A DNA stretch of 64,000 nucleotides from Paenibacillus thalictri (GTDB taxonomy: Bacteria; Bacillota; Bacilli; Paenibacillales; NBRC-103111): NCBI RefSeq assembly GCF_004307995.1, contig NZ_SIRE01000037.1, forward strand, positions 1 through 64,000, in the 5' to 3' direction. Below are positions 9,609 to 17,791 of the stretch, piece by piece. Position 1 is the first letter of the stretch; each line of letters opens with the position of its first letter. Below the pieces are notes generated by a model. It was given only the letters and a program-made list of their open reading frames with translations, made no database searches and was not told the origin of the DNA. Both the position numbers and the translations under genes were made by a program.

Positions 9609-10946
9609 TTATTCGGCCAAATGTCCGGCTTTTTTCAAAATGTCGTTTGTTTCTTTAGCCGCTTCATCCAGGAACGCTTTGATTTTATCCGGCTGATCTG
9701 CAAACGATGCGTCAGTGAAACCCTTAGTTGCCAATCTGTCGGCGAATTTGGTCAGGATTTCGTCAAACTCGGGAAGATCGGGATACATTTGCAGTTCCTG
9801 TTTGGCGAAAAATCCTTGATATTGCGGGAAGTCCTTATACAAATCAGCCATATCCAAGTCGATACGCGGTGTCAGCCAGCCGCTCATCGCCACCATCGAT
9901 TTTTGATTTTCCGGTTTGGTCAGGAAGTTGATGAAATCCCACGACGCTTGAATTTTCGCCTTATCCGAACCCCCGACGTAATAGTTGACCAAAGAAACCA
10001 CATTTGCTTTCAGAGGAGCCGTTCCATAGTTCAGGTTGGGAGCTTTGGTTTTGGTATCCATAATTACGTTGGATTCGCGAATGTAGAATGCGGCCGCTCC
10101 CGTTTGGAACGCTTCGGTGTCATGTTTCACCTTCGGATCGTCGGTTTTGAACTTGTGCACCATGTCAACGTACATTTTCAGCGTTTGATAGCCGTTTTCC
10201 GTGTTGTAATCAGCTTTGTATTTGCCCGGCGACACTTCTTTGACGATGCTGCCTCCGCGCTGCGCAAGGATGTTCCAGAACTTCTCTCCCACGCCGCTGC
10301 CGCCGCCGCTCAAACGCAAGCTCATGCCGGCTCTTTCCAAATTGCCCGAAGCGTCTTTCTTAGCCAGCTTTTGCGCATATTCCAAAAGCTTGTCCACGTT
10401 AGGCGGATCGGTGAGGCCCGCTTCCTTCAGCATGTCCTTATTGTAGAAAATAGCGCCCGCACCTTTGATAAAAGGCACGCCATACGTCTTATTGTCCACC
10501 TTCGTTTTGTCGACGATGATTTTATCGTAAGAGGTTGTTGTGATTTGTTTGCCTACGTCGTCGGGAGCCGCTTGGAGCAAGCCGCCTTGAATGTAACGCA
10601 ATGCCAGGTTCGGGCTCATCGGCACAATATCCGCGGCATTTTTGGCCGGGATGGCAGCCGCGACTTTTTTCTCGTAATCGCGAAGCGGGAAAGAGGATAC
10701 TTGAACCGTCACGTTAGGTTTGGTCTTCTTGAATTCGTCGGCCATCTTTTTGAACCACGGATCAAGCTCCGGATACCCTGTCCAGATCGATACTTCGACC
10801 GGTTTCGTATCCGCTTTTGCGTCTCCCGCACCGCTATTTCCCGCTCCAGCTTGCGGAGCCGCCTCTTTACCGCTTGAACACCCCGCCAACATCGCCGATG
10901 AAGCCATGATTCCAACCAATGCACCAGACACCCATTTTTTTGACAT
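9609..10946 (-). CDS. CUT1 sugar ABC transporter substrate-binding lipoprotein
   Basis: About 445 residues. A lipoprotein signal peptide ends in LAGC near residue 22, followed by an Ala/Gly-rich linker and a type 1 extracellular solute-binding domain (EVSIWTGYPELDPWFKKM, FYNKDMLKEAGL, WDFINFLTKPENQ). It captures an oligo- or amino-sugar outside the membrane for the permeases at 2795-4542. The frame allows a TTG at 10952, but the ATG at 10946 has GGGGAG upstream and a normal KK-hydrophobic start. It is the first gene after the promoter and LacI-type operator, with the catabolic genes behind it. Confidence 0.92.
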   Translation of the reverse strand: MSKKWVSGALVGIMASSAMLAGCSSGKEAAPQAGAGNSGAGDAKADTKPVEVSIWTGYPELDPWFKKMADEFKKTKPNVTVQVSSFPLRDYEKKVAAAIPAKNAADIVPMSPNLALRYIQGGLLQAAPDDVGKQITTTSYDKIIVDKTKVDNKTYGVPFIKGAGAIFYNKDMLKEAGLTDPPNVDKLLEYAQKLAKKDASGNLERAGMSLRLSGGGSGVGEKFWNILAQRGGSIVKEVSPGKYKADYNTENGYQTLKMYVDMVHKFKTDDPKVKHDTEAFQTGAAAFYIRESNVIMDTKTKAPNLNYGTAPLKANVVSLVNYYVGGSDKAKIQASWDFINFLTKPENQKSMVAMSGWLTPRIDLDMADLYKDFPQYQGFFAKQELQMYPDLPEFDEILTKFADRLATKGFTDASFADQPDKIKAFLDEAAKETNDILKKAGHLAE

Positions 10947-11007
10947 TCCCAATACACTCCCCTCAAATTGTGTAATGCCGAATAATACCTGACAAATAGA
11001 ACTTTCT

Positions 11008-11029
11008 AAATTTGAACCGGTTCAAATTT
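11008..11029. promoter_or_regulatory. LacI-type operator O1, perfect 22-bp palindrome
   Basis: A perfect inverted repeat with core TTTGAACCGGTTCAAA and three further matching bases on each side. The CG-centred form is typical of LacI-family operators. It lies about 60 bp upstream of the binding-protein start and roughly 90-110 bp downstream of the predicted transcription start, where a bound repressor would block elongation or loop to O2. The LacI gene of the same operon is the natural candidate to bind it. Confidence 0.8.
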
Positions 11030-11126
11030 TGTTGAAAAAAATTTTTGACCCCCTCCAGCCCATTTGTGTAAATATAAATGACATAAAAATTGATAAATGC
11101 ATAATATTTTTTTGTTTCTTACGACA

Positions 11127-11155
11127 ATATTACATTTACGCTATTTATATGTCAA
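11127..11155 (-). promoter_or_regulatory. Vegetative promoter for the amino-sugar transport operon
   Basis: On the minus strand, TTGACA (11150-11155) and TAATAT (11127-11132) are separated by exactly 17 bp in an AT-rich stretch. The -35 box is perfect and the -10 box matches 4 of 6. The predicted start near 11120 leaves a leader of about 175 nt containing operator O1. This whole gap (10947-11287) has no gene. Confidence 0.6.
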
Positions 11156-11254
11156 TATACATAACATTAATTTTTCCCTATTCTTTTTGAAACCGCATAC
11201 ATTTATTATATTACAATTTACTAGGCAGAAAAATCAACAGTTTTTTAAAATAAA

Positions 11255-11270
11255 TTTGTACCGGTTCAAA
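11255..11270. promoter_or_regulatory. LacI-type operator O2, imperfect palindrome
   Basis: TTTGTACCGGTTCAAA differs by one base from the perfect O1 core. Its centre is about 244 bp from that of O1 and upstream of the -35 box, so the promoter is flanked by both sites. It lies just beyond the stop of nagA. Confidence 0.7.
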
Positions 11271-11287
11271 AAATGGGCAAAAAGTCC

Positions 11288-12493
11288 TCATCTGGTTGAG
11301 GTTGAATACACCGTTTCTCCTCGTTTGATTACGGCTCGAACCTCTATTTTCCGGGTTTCCGGCGTTATAGCAAACAGAATCAAATCGGCCCATCGGTTTG
11401 TCGCGATCGTCCCCAGCTGCGGCTCACCGATCAGTTCGGCCGGTTTTGCGCTCGCCAGCGTGAAAGCCTCGGAAAGCTCCGCTCCGGTAAATTGACTGTA
11501 ACCTGCGACGCAATCCAGCAGCGATGCGGCGGAGCCTGCCAAAAGCAGCGGATTTGCCGATGTCTGCAGTCTTCCGGAGGGCAGCAGTTCGACTTCGCCG
11601 CCGACATGTGTTGTGTATTTGCCAGGAGGCATGCCCGCCAAATGCACCGCATCGCTCACCAGCACAATCCGCCCTTGCTTGGCGCGGGCCATCACTTTCA
11701 CTACGGATGGATGCAGGTGGTGGCCATCGGCGATAATCCCGCAAATCAGCCGGTCTTCCGCCAGCTGCGACCAAATATAGTTAGGGTGTCTCGGCAGCAG
11801 CGGGTGCGCGCCATTGCCCAGATGTGTCGACATCGCAGCGCCGGCATCCACCGCAGCGGTGATTTGATCGTGAGTGGCGGCCGTATGTCCAATGCATACA
11901 AGAATACCGCTTGACACCAGCTTGCGGATCATTTGAACGGCTCCGGCGCGTTCCGGCGCGAGGGTTACCATGCGGATTTTTCCGCCCGCTGCTTCGTTCC
12001 AATGTAAAAACTCCTGCCAATCCGGGTCTTTGATGTGCTCCTTCGGATGAGCTCCGCGTGGTCCGTCCTCTCCGGACAAATACGGCCCCTCCAGGTGGAT
12101 GCCCAGCACGCACCGGTCGACAAGCGGGTCCGATTCACAGGCGAGCCTGACAGCTGTCATGCTGTCCATAATTTGCTCGTATCCCGCAGTAATGATCGTC
12201 GGGCAAAACGATGTTGTGCCCATCTTAAGCAGCTCGTGTGTCATGTTTTTGATCGCTTCCACCCGATCTTCCATCGGAACGCCGGCCAAATTTACATCGT
12301 ATCCGCCAAATCCGTTGACCTGTAAATCGACGAGTCCGGGTGCGATCCACAACTCCTCAGTTCCGGTATTCAGCTGTTCCGGTTCCACCGGCGCTACCGT
12401 CGTAATCAGCCCGTTATTCATGCTGATCGCTGCCTGTACCCCCGAGCCGATCAGCTTGCCGTACACTTGGCCCGGCGTCTTTGCCTGATCCAT
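11288..12493 (-). CDS. nagA: N-acetylglucosamine-6-phosphate deacetylase family protein
   Basis: About 401 residues of the NagA amidohydrolase family, which removes the acetyl group from GlcNAc-6-phosphate. Visible landmarks: PGLVDLQVNGFGG (same QVNG type as E. coli), GIHLEGPYLS with the metal-binding Glu, IGHTAATHDQ and STHLGNGAHP with metal-binding His residues, ADGHHLHP and VLVSDAVHLAG with the catalytic Asp. The frame extends to 12592, but AAGGAGG at 12502-12508 places the start at the ATG 12493. It has its own promoter (12591-12621) and may read through into the downstream operon. The deacetylation product would feed the NagB-like enzyme. The GNGAHP stretch is shifted compared with the usual YNAM, hinting at a specialised substrate. 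Confidence 0.88.
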   Translation of the reverse strand: MDQAKTPGQVYGKLIGSGVQAAISMNNGLITTVAPVEPEQLNTGTEELWIAPGLVDLQVNGFGGYDVNLAGVPMEDRVEAIKNMTHELLKMGTTSFCPTIITAGYEQIMDSMTAVRLACESDPLVDRCVLGIHLEGPYLSGEDGPRGAHPKEHIKDPDWQEFLHWNEAAGGKIRMVTLAPERAGAVQMIRKLVSSGILVCIGHTAATHDQITAAVDAGAAMSTHLGNGAHPLLPRHPNYIWSQLAEDRLICGIIADGHHLHPSVVKVMARAKQGRIVLVSDAVHLAGMPPGKYTTHVGGEVELLPSGRLQTSANPLLLAGSAASLLDCVAGYSQFTGAELSEAFTLASAKPAELIGEPQLGTIATNRWADLILFAITPETRKIEVRAVIKRGETVYSTSTR

Positions 12494-12590
12494 TTTGCCA
12501 TCCTCCTTGTTATGTTGGCTTGGCGCAAAACCCGCCCGAGGCTGCGCAACCGCGCTTACCACTGGGCTTGAACAAGCGCCGAATAGCAAC

Positions 12591-12621
12591 ATTATACAGA
12601 CTTGTCACGGCAAGAAGTCAA
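12591..12621 (-). promoter_or_regulatory. Putative vegetative promoter of nagA
   Basis: On the minus strand, TTGACT (12616-12621) and a perfect TATAAT (12591-12596) are separated by 19 bp, slightly longer than ideal. It points toward nagA with a leader of about 90 nt. A GCGCTT/AAGCGC inverted repeat (about 12552-12579) lies in that leader. Confidence 0.45.
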
Positions 12622-12674
12622 GTGATTTCGGCAAACATGAAGAAAAAGAAGTTTTTCTCACCGTATCCAATAAA

Positions 12675-12704
12675 TGCATAACCGCCTTCTGGTCGTCCAT
12701 ACTA
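12675..12704 (+). promoter_or_regulatory. Forespore sigma-G-type promoter of the germinant receptor operon
   Basis: TGCATA (12675-12680) and CATACTA (12698-12704) are separated by 17 bp, matching the sigma-G consensus seen at Bacillus gerA-type operons. The expected start of transcription is about 12710-12712, which rules out the ATG at 12709 as start codon of the first gene. Confidence 0.7.
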
Positions 12705-12729
12705 TACCATGTGGAAAGCGGGTGGTACC

Positions 12730-14169
12730 TTGAATCAAGCGGCATGCGGCGTCCATTCGACGCTCGAGCTCATCAAAAACGAGCTGGGCAACACTTCGGA
12801 TTTATCCGTGCGCGAATGCAGAATCGGCGTGGAACGGATTCCCGTTTTTGCGCTTTGGTTGTGCGGCATCACAGAAAAAAGAACGTTAAACGAAAACATT
12901 ATCGTTCCGCTTATCGCAGGAACCCGGAATTTGCACATCTCTGCTTGCCAGGAGCCATTACACGAGCTGCTCAGCCATTCCATCGTCACCACTTCGGAGG
13001 GAGTCATACTTGATTCCGTGGAGGAGGCGCTTTTACGTTTATTGGCAGGTTGGACGCTTGTTTTGGCGGGAGAAGGGACCCCGATTCTGGCTTTCGACAC
13101 ACGCGGCTACGAAACGCGCAGCATCGAAGAGCCCGCTTCATCAACTGTAACCCGCGGTCCCCGCGACGGATTCGTCGAATCGCTGGAGGTCAACAGCTCG
13201 CTGATCCGCCGGCGCATCCGCAATAAAGCGCTGCGTATTGAAGTAATGAAAGTCGGCACCGTCACCTGCACCGATATTGCCATGATTTATTTGCACGACC
13301 GCGTCGTGCCCGACATTGTGCAAAAAGTCCGCAACCGCTTAAAAAACATCAACATTGACGCCGTGCTGGAATCTCAATATATCGAAGAAATGATCAAAGA
13401 TCATCCCAGTTCTTTTTTTCCGACCGTTTACAGCACCGAACGGCCCGACGATATTACCGGAGGTGTTCTTGAGGGGCGGGTAGCGATTCTTGTCGACGGG
13501 ACTCCGTTTGGCCTGATTGTGCCCTGCACGTTATTTCATCTGCTGAAAACCCCTGAGGATTATTATTTGGCTTATCCTGTTGCCACTTTTATCCGCTGGC
13601 TGCGCATGATCGGATTTTTTTTCACGCTGCTGCTGCCGTCGCTTTATGTTGGCATCCTTACTTTCCATCCCGAAATGGTGCCTCCCAAGCTGCTCAGCAG
13701 CATCTTGTCGTCCCGGGAGGGAGTTCCTTTTCCTTTGCTTTTGGAAGCGCTCATTATGGAGCTGACCTTCGAAATGCTTCGGGAGGCGAGCATCCGTATG
13801 CCCCGGACGATCGGCTCGGCCATCAGTATCGTCGGAGCGCTGGTGATCGGAGAATCGGCCGTCAAGGCCGGAATTATCTCTTCTCCGGCCATTATCGTAG
13901 TAGCCGGCACCGCGATTGCCTCCTTTACGATTCCGTCGATCGAATTATCGGGCGCCATTCGGCTGATGCGTTTTTTTATGCTGGCCATCACCTCACTGCT
14001 CGGATTGTATGGCATTTTTATCGGCCTGATGGTTCTCTGCACTCACCTGGCATCCCTGAAGTCGGTTGGAATCCCGTATTTATCGCCGGTCGCGCCGTTC
14101 AGGAAAGAAGAAGCCAAAAAAACATTCATCCGTATTCCCTGGTGGACGCTGCGGCAAAAAAAACGTTAG
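12730..14169 (+). CDS. GerA-type spore germination receptor, A subunit
   Basis: About 479 residues. A long soluble N-terminal region begins STLELIKNELGNTSDLSVREC. The C-terminal membrane region has about five helices and holds the conserved block MPRTIGSAISIVGALVIGES. This is the A subunit of a GerA-family germinant receptor, located in the inner spore membrane and needed to sense nutrients. An upstream ATG at 12709 lies on the predicted sigma-G transcription start, so the TTG at 12730, with GGGTGG just before it, is the better start. The C and B subunits follow in the same operon (order A-C-B). The germinant is unknown. Confidence 0.93.
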   Translation: MNQAACGVHSTLELIKNELGNTSDLSVRECRIGVERIPVFALWLCGITEKRTLNENIIVPLIAGTRNLHISACQEPLHELLSHSIVTTSEGVILDSVEEALLRLLAGWTLVLAGEGTPILAFDTRGYETRSIEEPASSTVTRGPRDGFVESLEVNSSLIRRRIRNKALRIEVMKVGTVTCTDIAMIYLHDRVVPDIVQKVRNRLKNINIDAVLESQYIEEMIKDHPSSFFPTVYSTERPDDITGGVLEGRVAILVDGTPFGLIVPCTLFHLLKTPEDYYLAYPVATFIRWLRMIGFFFTLLLPSLYVGILTFHPEMVPPKLLSSILSSREGVPFPLLLEALIMELTFEMLREASIRMPRTIGSAISIVGALVIGESAVKAGIISSPAIIVVAGTAIASFTIPSIELSGAIRLMRFFMLAITSLLGLYGIFIGLMVLCTHLASLKSVGIPYLSPVAPFRKEEAKKTFIRIPWWTLRQKKR

Positions 14170-14205
14170 TCGGCAATTTTATCACTTGCACAGGGGGATA
14201 AAAAC

Positions 14206-15390
14206 ATGAGTCCATACCGTTATGCCCGATGTTGGATCCGCCTGCCAAAAATTTGCCTTTTGCTTTGCACCTCCTTCATGCTCAGCGGCTGCTGGAGTCA
14301 AATCAATCTCGATCAATTAACTGTCGTTTCCGCTGTCGGGCTTGATCTTTCCGATGACGATACGCTTCAGGTTACCTTGCAGCTCGTGAATCCGACGTTG
14401 CCTGTTGCGGCCGGGGGCGGTCAGCAGCGAAGGTCCTACGCAACCTATACGACACAAGGCCATACGGTCGAAGAAGCGCTGGATAAGATCAAGCAGCAAG
14501 CCAAAAAAAGCGTCTTTCTTCCGCAAACGCGGGTGATTCTGATCGGAGAAAATTTCGCGCGCCATGGTATCGGAGGTACGATGGATTTTTTTCTGCGCGA
14601 TCCGAATCAAAACTTGAACAGTTGGGTCCTCGTCTCTTCCATTTCGGCGCGGGAAACGCTTGAACATGCAGAAGAGCTGGAGTCGGTCCCGGCCGATGAA
14701 TGGAAGGAATATTTAAGCAGCAAAAAACGCAAGCCGTTAATCGAGACCGTGCAGCTGTACCAGTTTTTGCCCCGGTTACACCAGGTCGGGTTCCAGGCCT
14801 CCGTCTCGGGCATGTTTCCCGTATCCGGCATCAAGGGGGAGGAAATTATGAGGATCGGAGAGACGGCAATATTCAGGGGGGATAAAATGGTCGGCTGGCT
14901 GACGGCAGAGGAAAGCCAAGTGACCAATTGGCTGGCTGACGGTCCCCGGGCGGGAAGCATCCAGCTCAACATGGCTGAGGATGCATTCATCAACTTCAAT
15001 CTGAAAAACATTCGTACCCGTATCCAGCCCGATTTGCAGGAAGATCAGCCGGTCATGTCGATCCAACTACGCGGAGAAGCGGAAATCGTCACCACGACGC
15101 GCCGCCTTGATCTGACGAACCCAAAAACGGCGGCCAAACTGGAACAAGCGCTGAATGAACTCATACGCACCTCTGTGGCCCATACGGTCGCCAAAGTATG
15201 CGGAACGTACAAAAGCGACATCTTTGGCTTTGGTGAAAGTCTCCATAGAAAAGATCCGAAGCAGTGGAAATTGTTGAAACCGCAGTGGGGGGAAACGATC
15301 GGCAAGCTGAAGCCAAAAGTCGCCGTTTCCGTCCAATTAGTCAAGTCCGGTCTGCTGCGGGACAGCTCCAGCTATACAGAAAAGGAATGA
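14206..15390 (+). CDS. GerA-type germinant receptor, C subunit (lipoprotein)
   Basis: 394 residues of the Ger(x)C family. The signal peptide ends in a lipobox (MLSGCWS), and the mature start WSQINLDQLTVVSAVGLD is typical of GerAC proteins. The start ATG has a GGGGG ribosome site about 8 bases upstream. It is a lipid-anchored subunit on the outer face of the spore inner membrane that works with the A and B subunits. The gene is 36 bp after the A subunit and 6 bp before the B subunit. Confidence 0.94.
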   Translation: MSPYRYARCWIRLPKICLLLCTSFMLSGCWSQINLDQLTVVSAVGLDLSDDDTLQVTLQLVNPTLPVAAGGGQQRRSYATYTTQGHTVEEALDKIKQQAKKSVFLPQTRVILIGENFARHGIGGTMDFFLRDPNQNLNSWVLVSSISARETLEHAEELESVPADEWKEYLSSKKRKPLIETVQLYQFLPRLHQVGFQASVSGMFPVSGIKGEEIMRIGETAIFRGDKMVGWLTAEESQVTNWLADGPRAGSIQLNMAEDAFINFNLKNIRTRIQPDLQEDQPVMSIQLRGEAEIVTTTRRLDLTNPKTAAKLEQALNELIRTSVAHTVAKVCGTYKSDIFGFGESLHRKDPKQWKLLKPQWGETIGKLKPKVAVSVQLVKSGLLRDSSSYTEKE

Positions 15391-15396
15391 TCGCCG

Positions 15397-16488
15397 GTGA
15401 AAATATCGCGGATATCCGACAGCCAGTTTTTTTTCATTATTTTCGTATCCATTGCGTCGCTTACTTTTTTCTCCGTTCCCATGCAGCTTGCCACCAGAGT
15501 AAAACAGGATTTATGGCTGTCGATGGCCATCGGCACCGTGATCGACATCTACGTAGCCGCCCTTCTCGCCTGGCTGGGAAATACGTATTCCGGACAGTCG
15601 CTTGTCCAATATTCGGTGTCCATTATGGGAAAAGCGGGAAAACTGATCGGCGCCGTGTTCATTTTGTTTTTTGCCGGAGTGATCGTTTCCGCCTTATGGA
15701 TATTCAGCGATTTTCTGTCCAGAACGCTCATGCCGGAAACGCCGCGTATCGTGTTCTCCATCACGATGACCCTATGTGCGGGTTGGGCGGCGCTCAAGGG
15801 GCTGGAGACGATCGCACGGCTTGCGCAGTTAATCGGCGCACTCACCCTGTTCACTTCACTGGTGTTGTTTGCCACCTCGATACCTTATCTTCACCTCGAG
15901 CATCTGCTGCCGCAAATGGAAAACGGGCTCACCCCGGCGCTGAAAGGCTCCGTATATCCTGCCAGCTGGTTCGGTATCTGCATCACGATGGGCATGCTGA
16001 TGCCGCATCATCTCAATCCGCGGCGCACATTATGGGTAAAAGCGAGCGCGGTGATTCTCGGCTCGCTTATTATGACGTTGTATCTGCTGTACAGCATCGG
16101 GGTCATGGGGCCGGAACTGGCCAGTACATTGGAAAACCCGATCTACACGTTTACGCGTATTACGAAACTGATTATTTTTGAACGGATCGAAGTGCTGCAG
16201 CTGCTCGTATTTATTACCGGAACATTTATCACGTTCTCCACGCTGTATTATACGGTTGCGGAAGGAGCGACTCAACTGTTTGGCATGAAAACATACGACA
16301 AATGGGTTTACGGCCTCGCCATATTGTTTGCCCTCAGCCCGCTGCTCCCCTTCAACCACAACAGCCCGCTTACCGACCGGTATCTCAGCCGCTGGTTTCC
16401 TTATGCAGCTATCAGCATTGAAGGCGGATTGGTAACGATCTTGTTTCTTGCCGCTCTGCTTAGGAAAAAATGGCCCCGCCGCGGCTAA
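15397..16488 (+). CDS. GerA-type germinant receptor, B subunit (APC-superfamily permease)
   Basis: 363 residues and about ten predicted helices, starting with GTG and the family signature ISDSQFFFIIFVSIASLTFF. GerAB proteins belong to the amino acid-polyamine-organocation superfamily and bind the germinant in the membrane. AAAGGA lies just before the GTG, inside the end of the C-subunit gene. Its last 29 bp overlap the 3' end of the oppositely transcribed beta-CASP nuclease gene, so the two genes converge with no terminator between them. Confidence 0.93.
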   Translation: MKISRISDSQFFFIIFVSIASLTFFSVPMQLATRVKQDLWLSMAIGTVIDIYVAALLAWLGNTYSGQSLVQYSVSIMGKAGKLIGAVFILFFAGVIVSALWIFSDFLSRTLMPETPRIVFSITMTLCAGWAALKGLETIARLAQLIGALTLFTSLVLFATSIPYLHLEHLLPQMENGLTPALKGSVYPASWFGICITMGMLMPHHLNPRRTLWVKASAVILGSLIMTLYLLYSIGVMGPELASTLENPIYTFTRITKLIIFERIEVLQLLVFITGTFITFSTLYYTVAEGATQLFGMKTYDKWVYGLAILFALSPLLPFNHNSPLTDRYLSRWFPYAAISIEGGLVTILFLAALLRKKWPRRG

Positions 16489-17791
16489 GCGACAACGAGT
16501 CTCCGGCCTGAAGCGAGTACAGTCCGCGGTACCCTTCGCCGGTAAGCGCTTCCGTCAAACGGTCGGTCGCCTCCCGCGATGCGTGCACAAGCACGGTATG
16601 CTCGCAGTTTACACGGTTAAGCATACTTCTGACATCGCCGATGCCCTGATGCACCTTCCAGCGCAGCATCAGCACACGAGCCGCCTCCTGCGGATTGGCC
16701 TTGGCGGATTCGGTTTCCAGCAGGTTTTTGCCGAAGCTTCCGGCCGCCAAATGTCCGGTCAGCACAACGGCGTTTGCCGGAGAACCGCACAGCTTGCGGT
16801 AATACCACTGCGCCTTCGCCGATTGCATCATGCCATCATTCGTCAGCACGATGCCGTTCTCTCCGGAAGCAAGCGCCCGCTCGCGTTCCTCCAAGCTGTC
16901 GATGCGGTACAATCGGCCGCAAGACAATGCCCGCTTGGCCCGCTCTACGGCCCCCTCTCTGAGCAAACCCGGTTTGCTTAGCAGCTGCCGCAAGCCGTCC
17001 ACAATTTCCCCTTCGACCCACAGGCAGCGGTCCGGATACCGTTCCGTCAGCCAGACCAGCAGTTCCTGTCCGCGGCCGTATACCGGTACGGGCAGCAGCG
17101 CAATGCCGCCTTGCCGGACGGTTTCCGCTAGCACTTCGGCCAGCCGCTCCAGCTTGGTCATCTGCGATTCGCCGTCGGTTCCGTACGCCGCATCCACCAA
17201 GCCAAGCAGCGGCGCGTCTTTCCCCGACAGCTGCGGCGGGGCGTCGGAGCCGAGCAGCAGCGATTCGGCGGTGTAATCGCCGGAAAAAAACACCCGCTCG
17301 CCGTCCATCTCCGCCATCAGCCAAACAGCGCCCAGCATATGGCCGCTCCGTCCCCAGCAAACCCGCAAGTTAGGCCCGGCCTCGAACCATTCTCCCGGTG
17401 CCGCTGCGTCGTCGAGATAAGCGAACCGGATCGCGGCAACATCATCTTCGTCGTACGGCAGTTCCGCCGAACGCGAAGCCGCGTAAGCACTCCACGCCGC
17501 GAAATACGGAGGAAGCTGGGCTGCCGTAGCCCGCGTCGTCCATACAACGCCGGTATAACCAAACTTGTACAACAGCGGAAGCGCGATGGAATGATCCTCG
17601 TGGGCGTGGGACAAAAACACGGCGGTCAGCGCTGCGGCATCCTGCGGCACGATATTCGGGTACACGCCGTCACCTTCTTTTTTCACGCCGCAATCAAATA
17701 ACACCGAAACCGCTTGGCTGCGAATAAAATAACTGGAGCGGCCATGTTCTCCTGCGCCGCCCCACACGGTTGCATGTATCATGTTAGGCAT
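16460..17791 (-). CDS. Metallo-beta-lactamase/beta-CASP-type nuclease-like protein
   Basis: 443 residues. The metallo-beta-lactamase core shows HAHEDH (H62-H67), a GHMLGAVW segment with motif-3 His and FFSGDYTAE with motif-4 Asp. The beta-CASP part follows: VPVYGRGQELLVWL, VVLTGHLAAGSFGKNLL (compare the family's GYQAEGTLGR) and VLVHASREATDRL. This order matches the CPSF73/TTHA0252-type RNA exo- or endonucleases, and the length is similar. The start codon overlaps the end of the transporter permease gene by 8 bp, so translation is coupled to it. Its link with the transporter is unexplained. The 3' end overlaps the gerAB-type gene. Confidence 0.85.
   Translation of the reverse strand: MPNMIHATVWGGAGEHGRSSYFIRSQAVSVLFDCGVKKEGDGVYPNIVPQDAAALTAVFLSHAHEDHSIALPLLYKFGYTGVVWTTRATAAQLPPYFAAWSAYAASRSAELPYDEDDVAAIRFAYLDDAAAPGEWFEAGPNLRVCWGRSGHMLGAVWLMAEMDGERVFFSGDYTAESLLLGSDAPPQLSGKDAPLLGLVDAAYGTDGESQMTKLERLAEVLAETVRQGGIALLPVPVYGRGQELLVWLTERYPDRCLWVEGEIVDGLRQLLSKPGLLREGAVERAKRALSCGRLYRIDSLEERERALASGENGIVLTNDGMMQSAKAQWYYRKLCGSPANAVVLTGHLAAGSFGKNLLETESAKANPQEAARVLMLRWKVHQGIGDVRSMLNRVNCEHTVLVHASREATDRLTEALTGEGYRGLYSLQAGDSLSLSRGGAIFS

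Noticed and set aside
9573..10877. 434-codon plus-strand frame opposite the sugar-binding lipoprotein
   Set aside because: Shadow of a well-supported lipoprotein gene; no ribosome site or family similarity.
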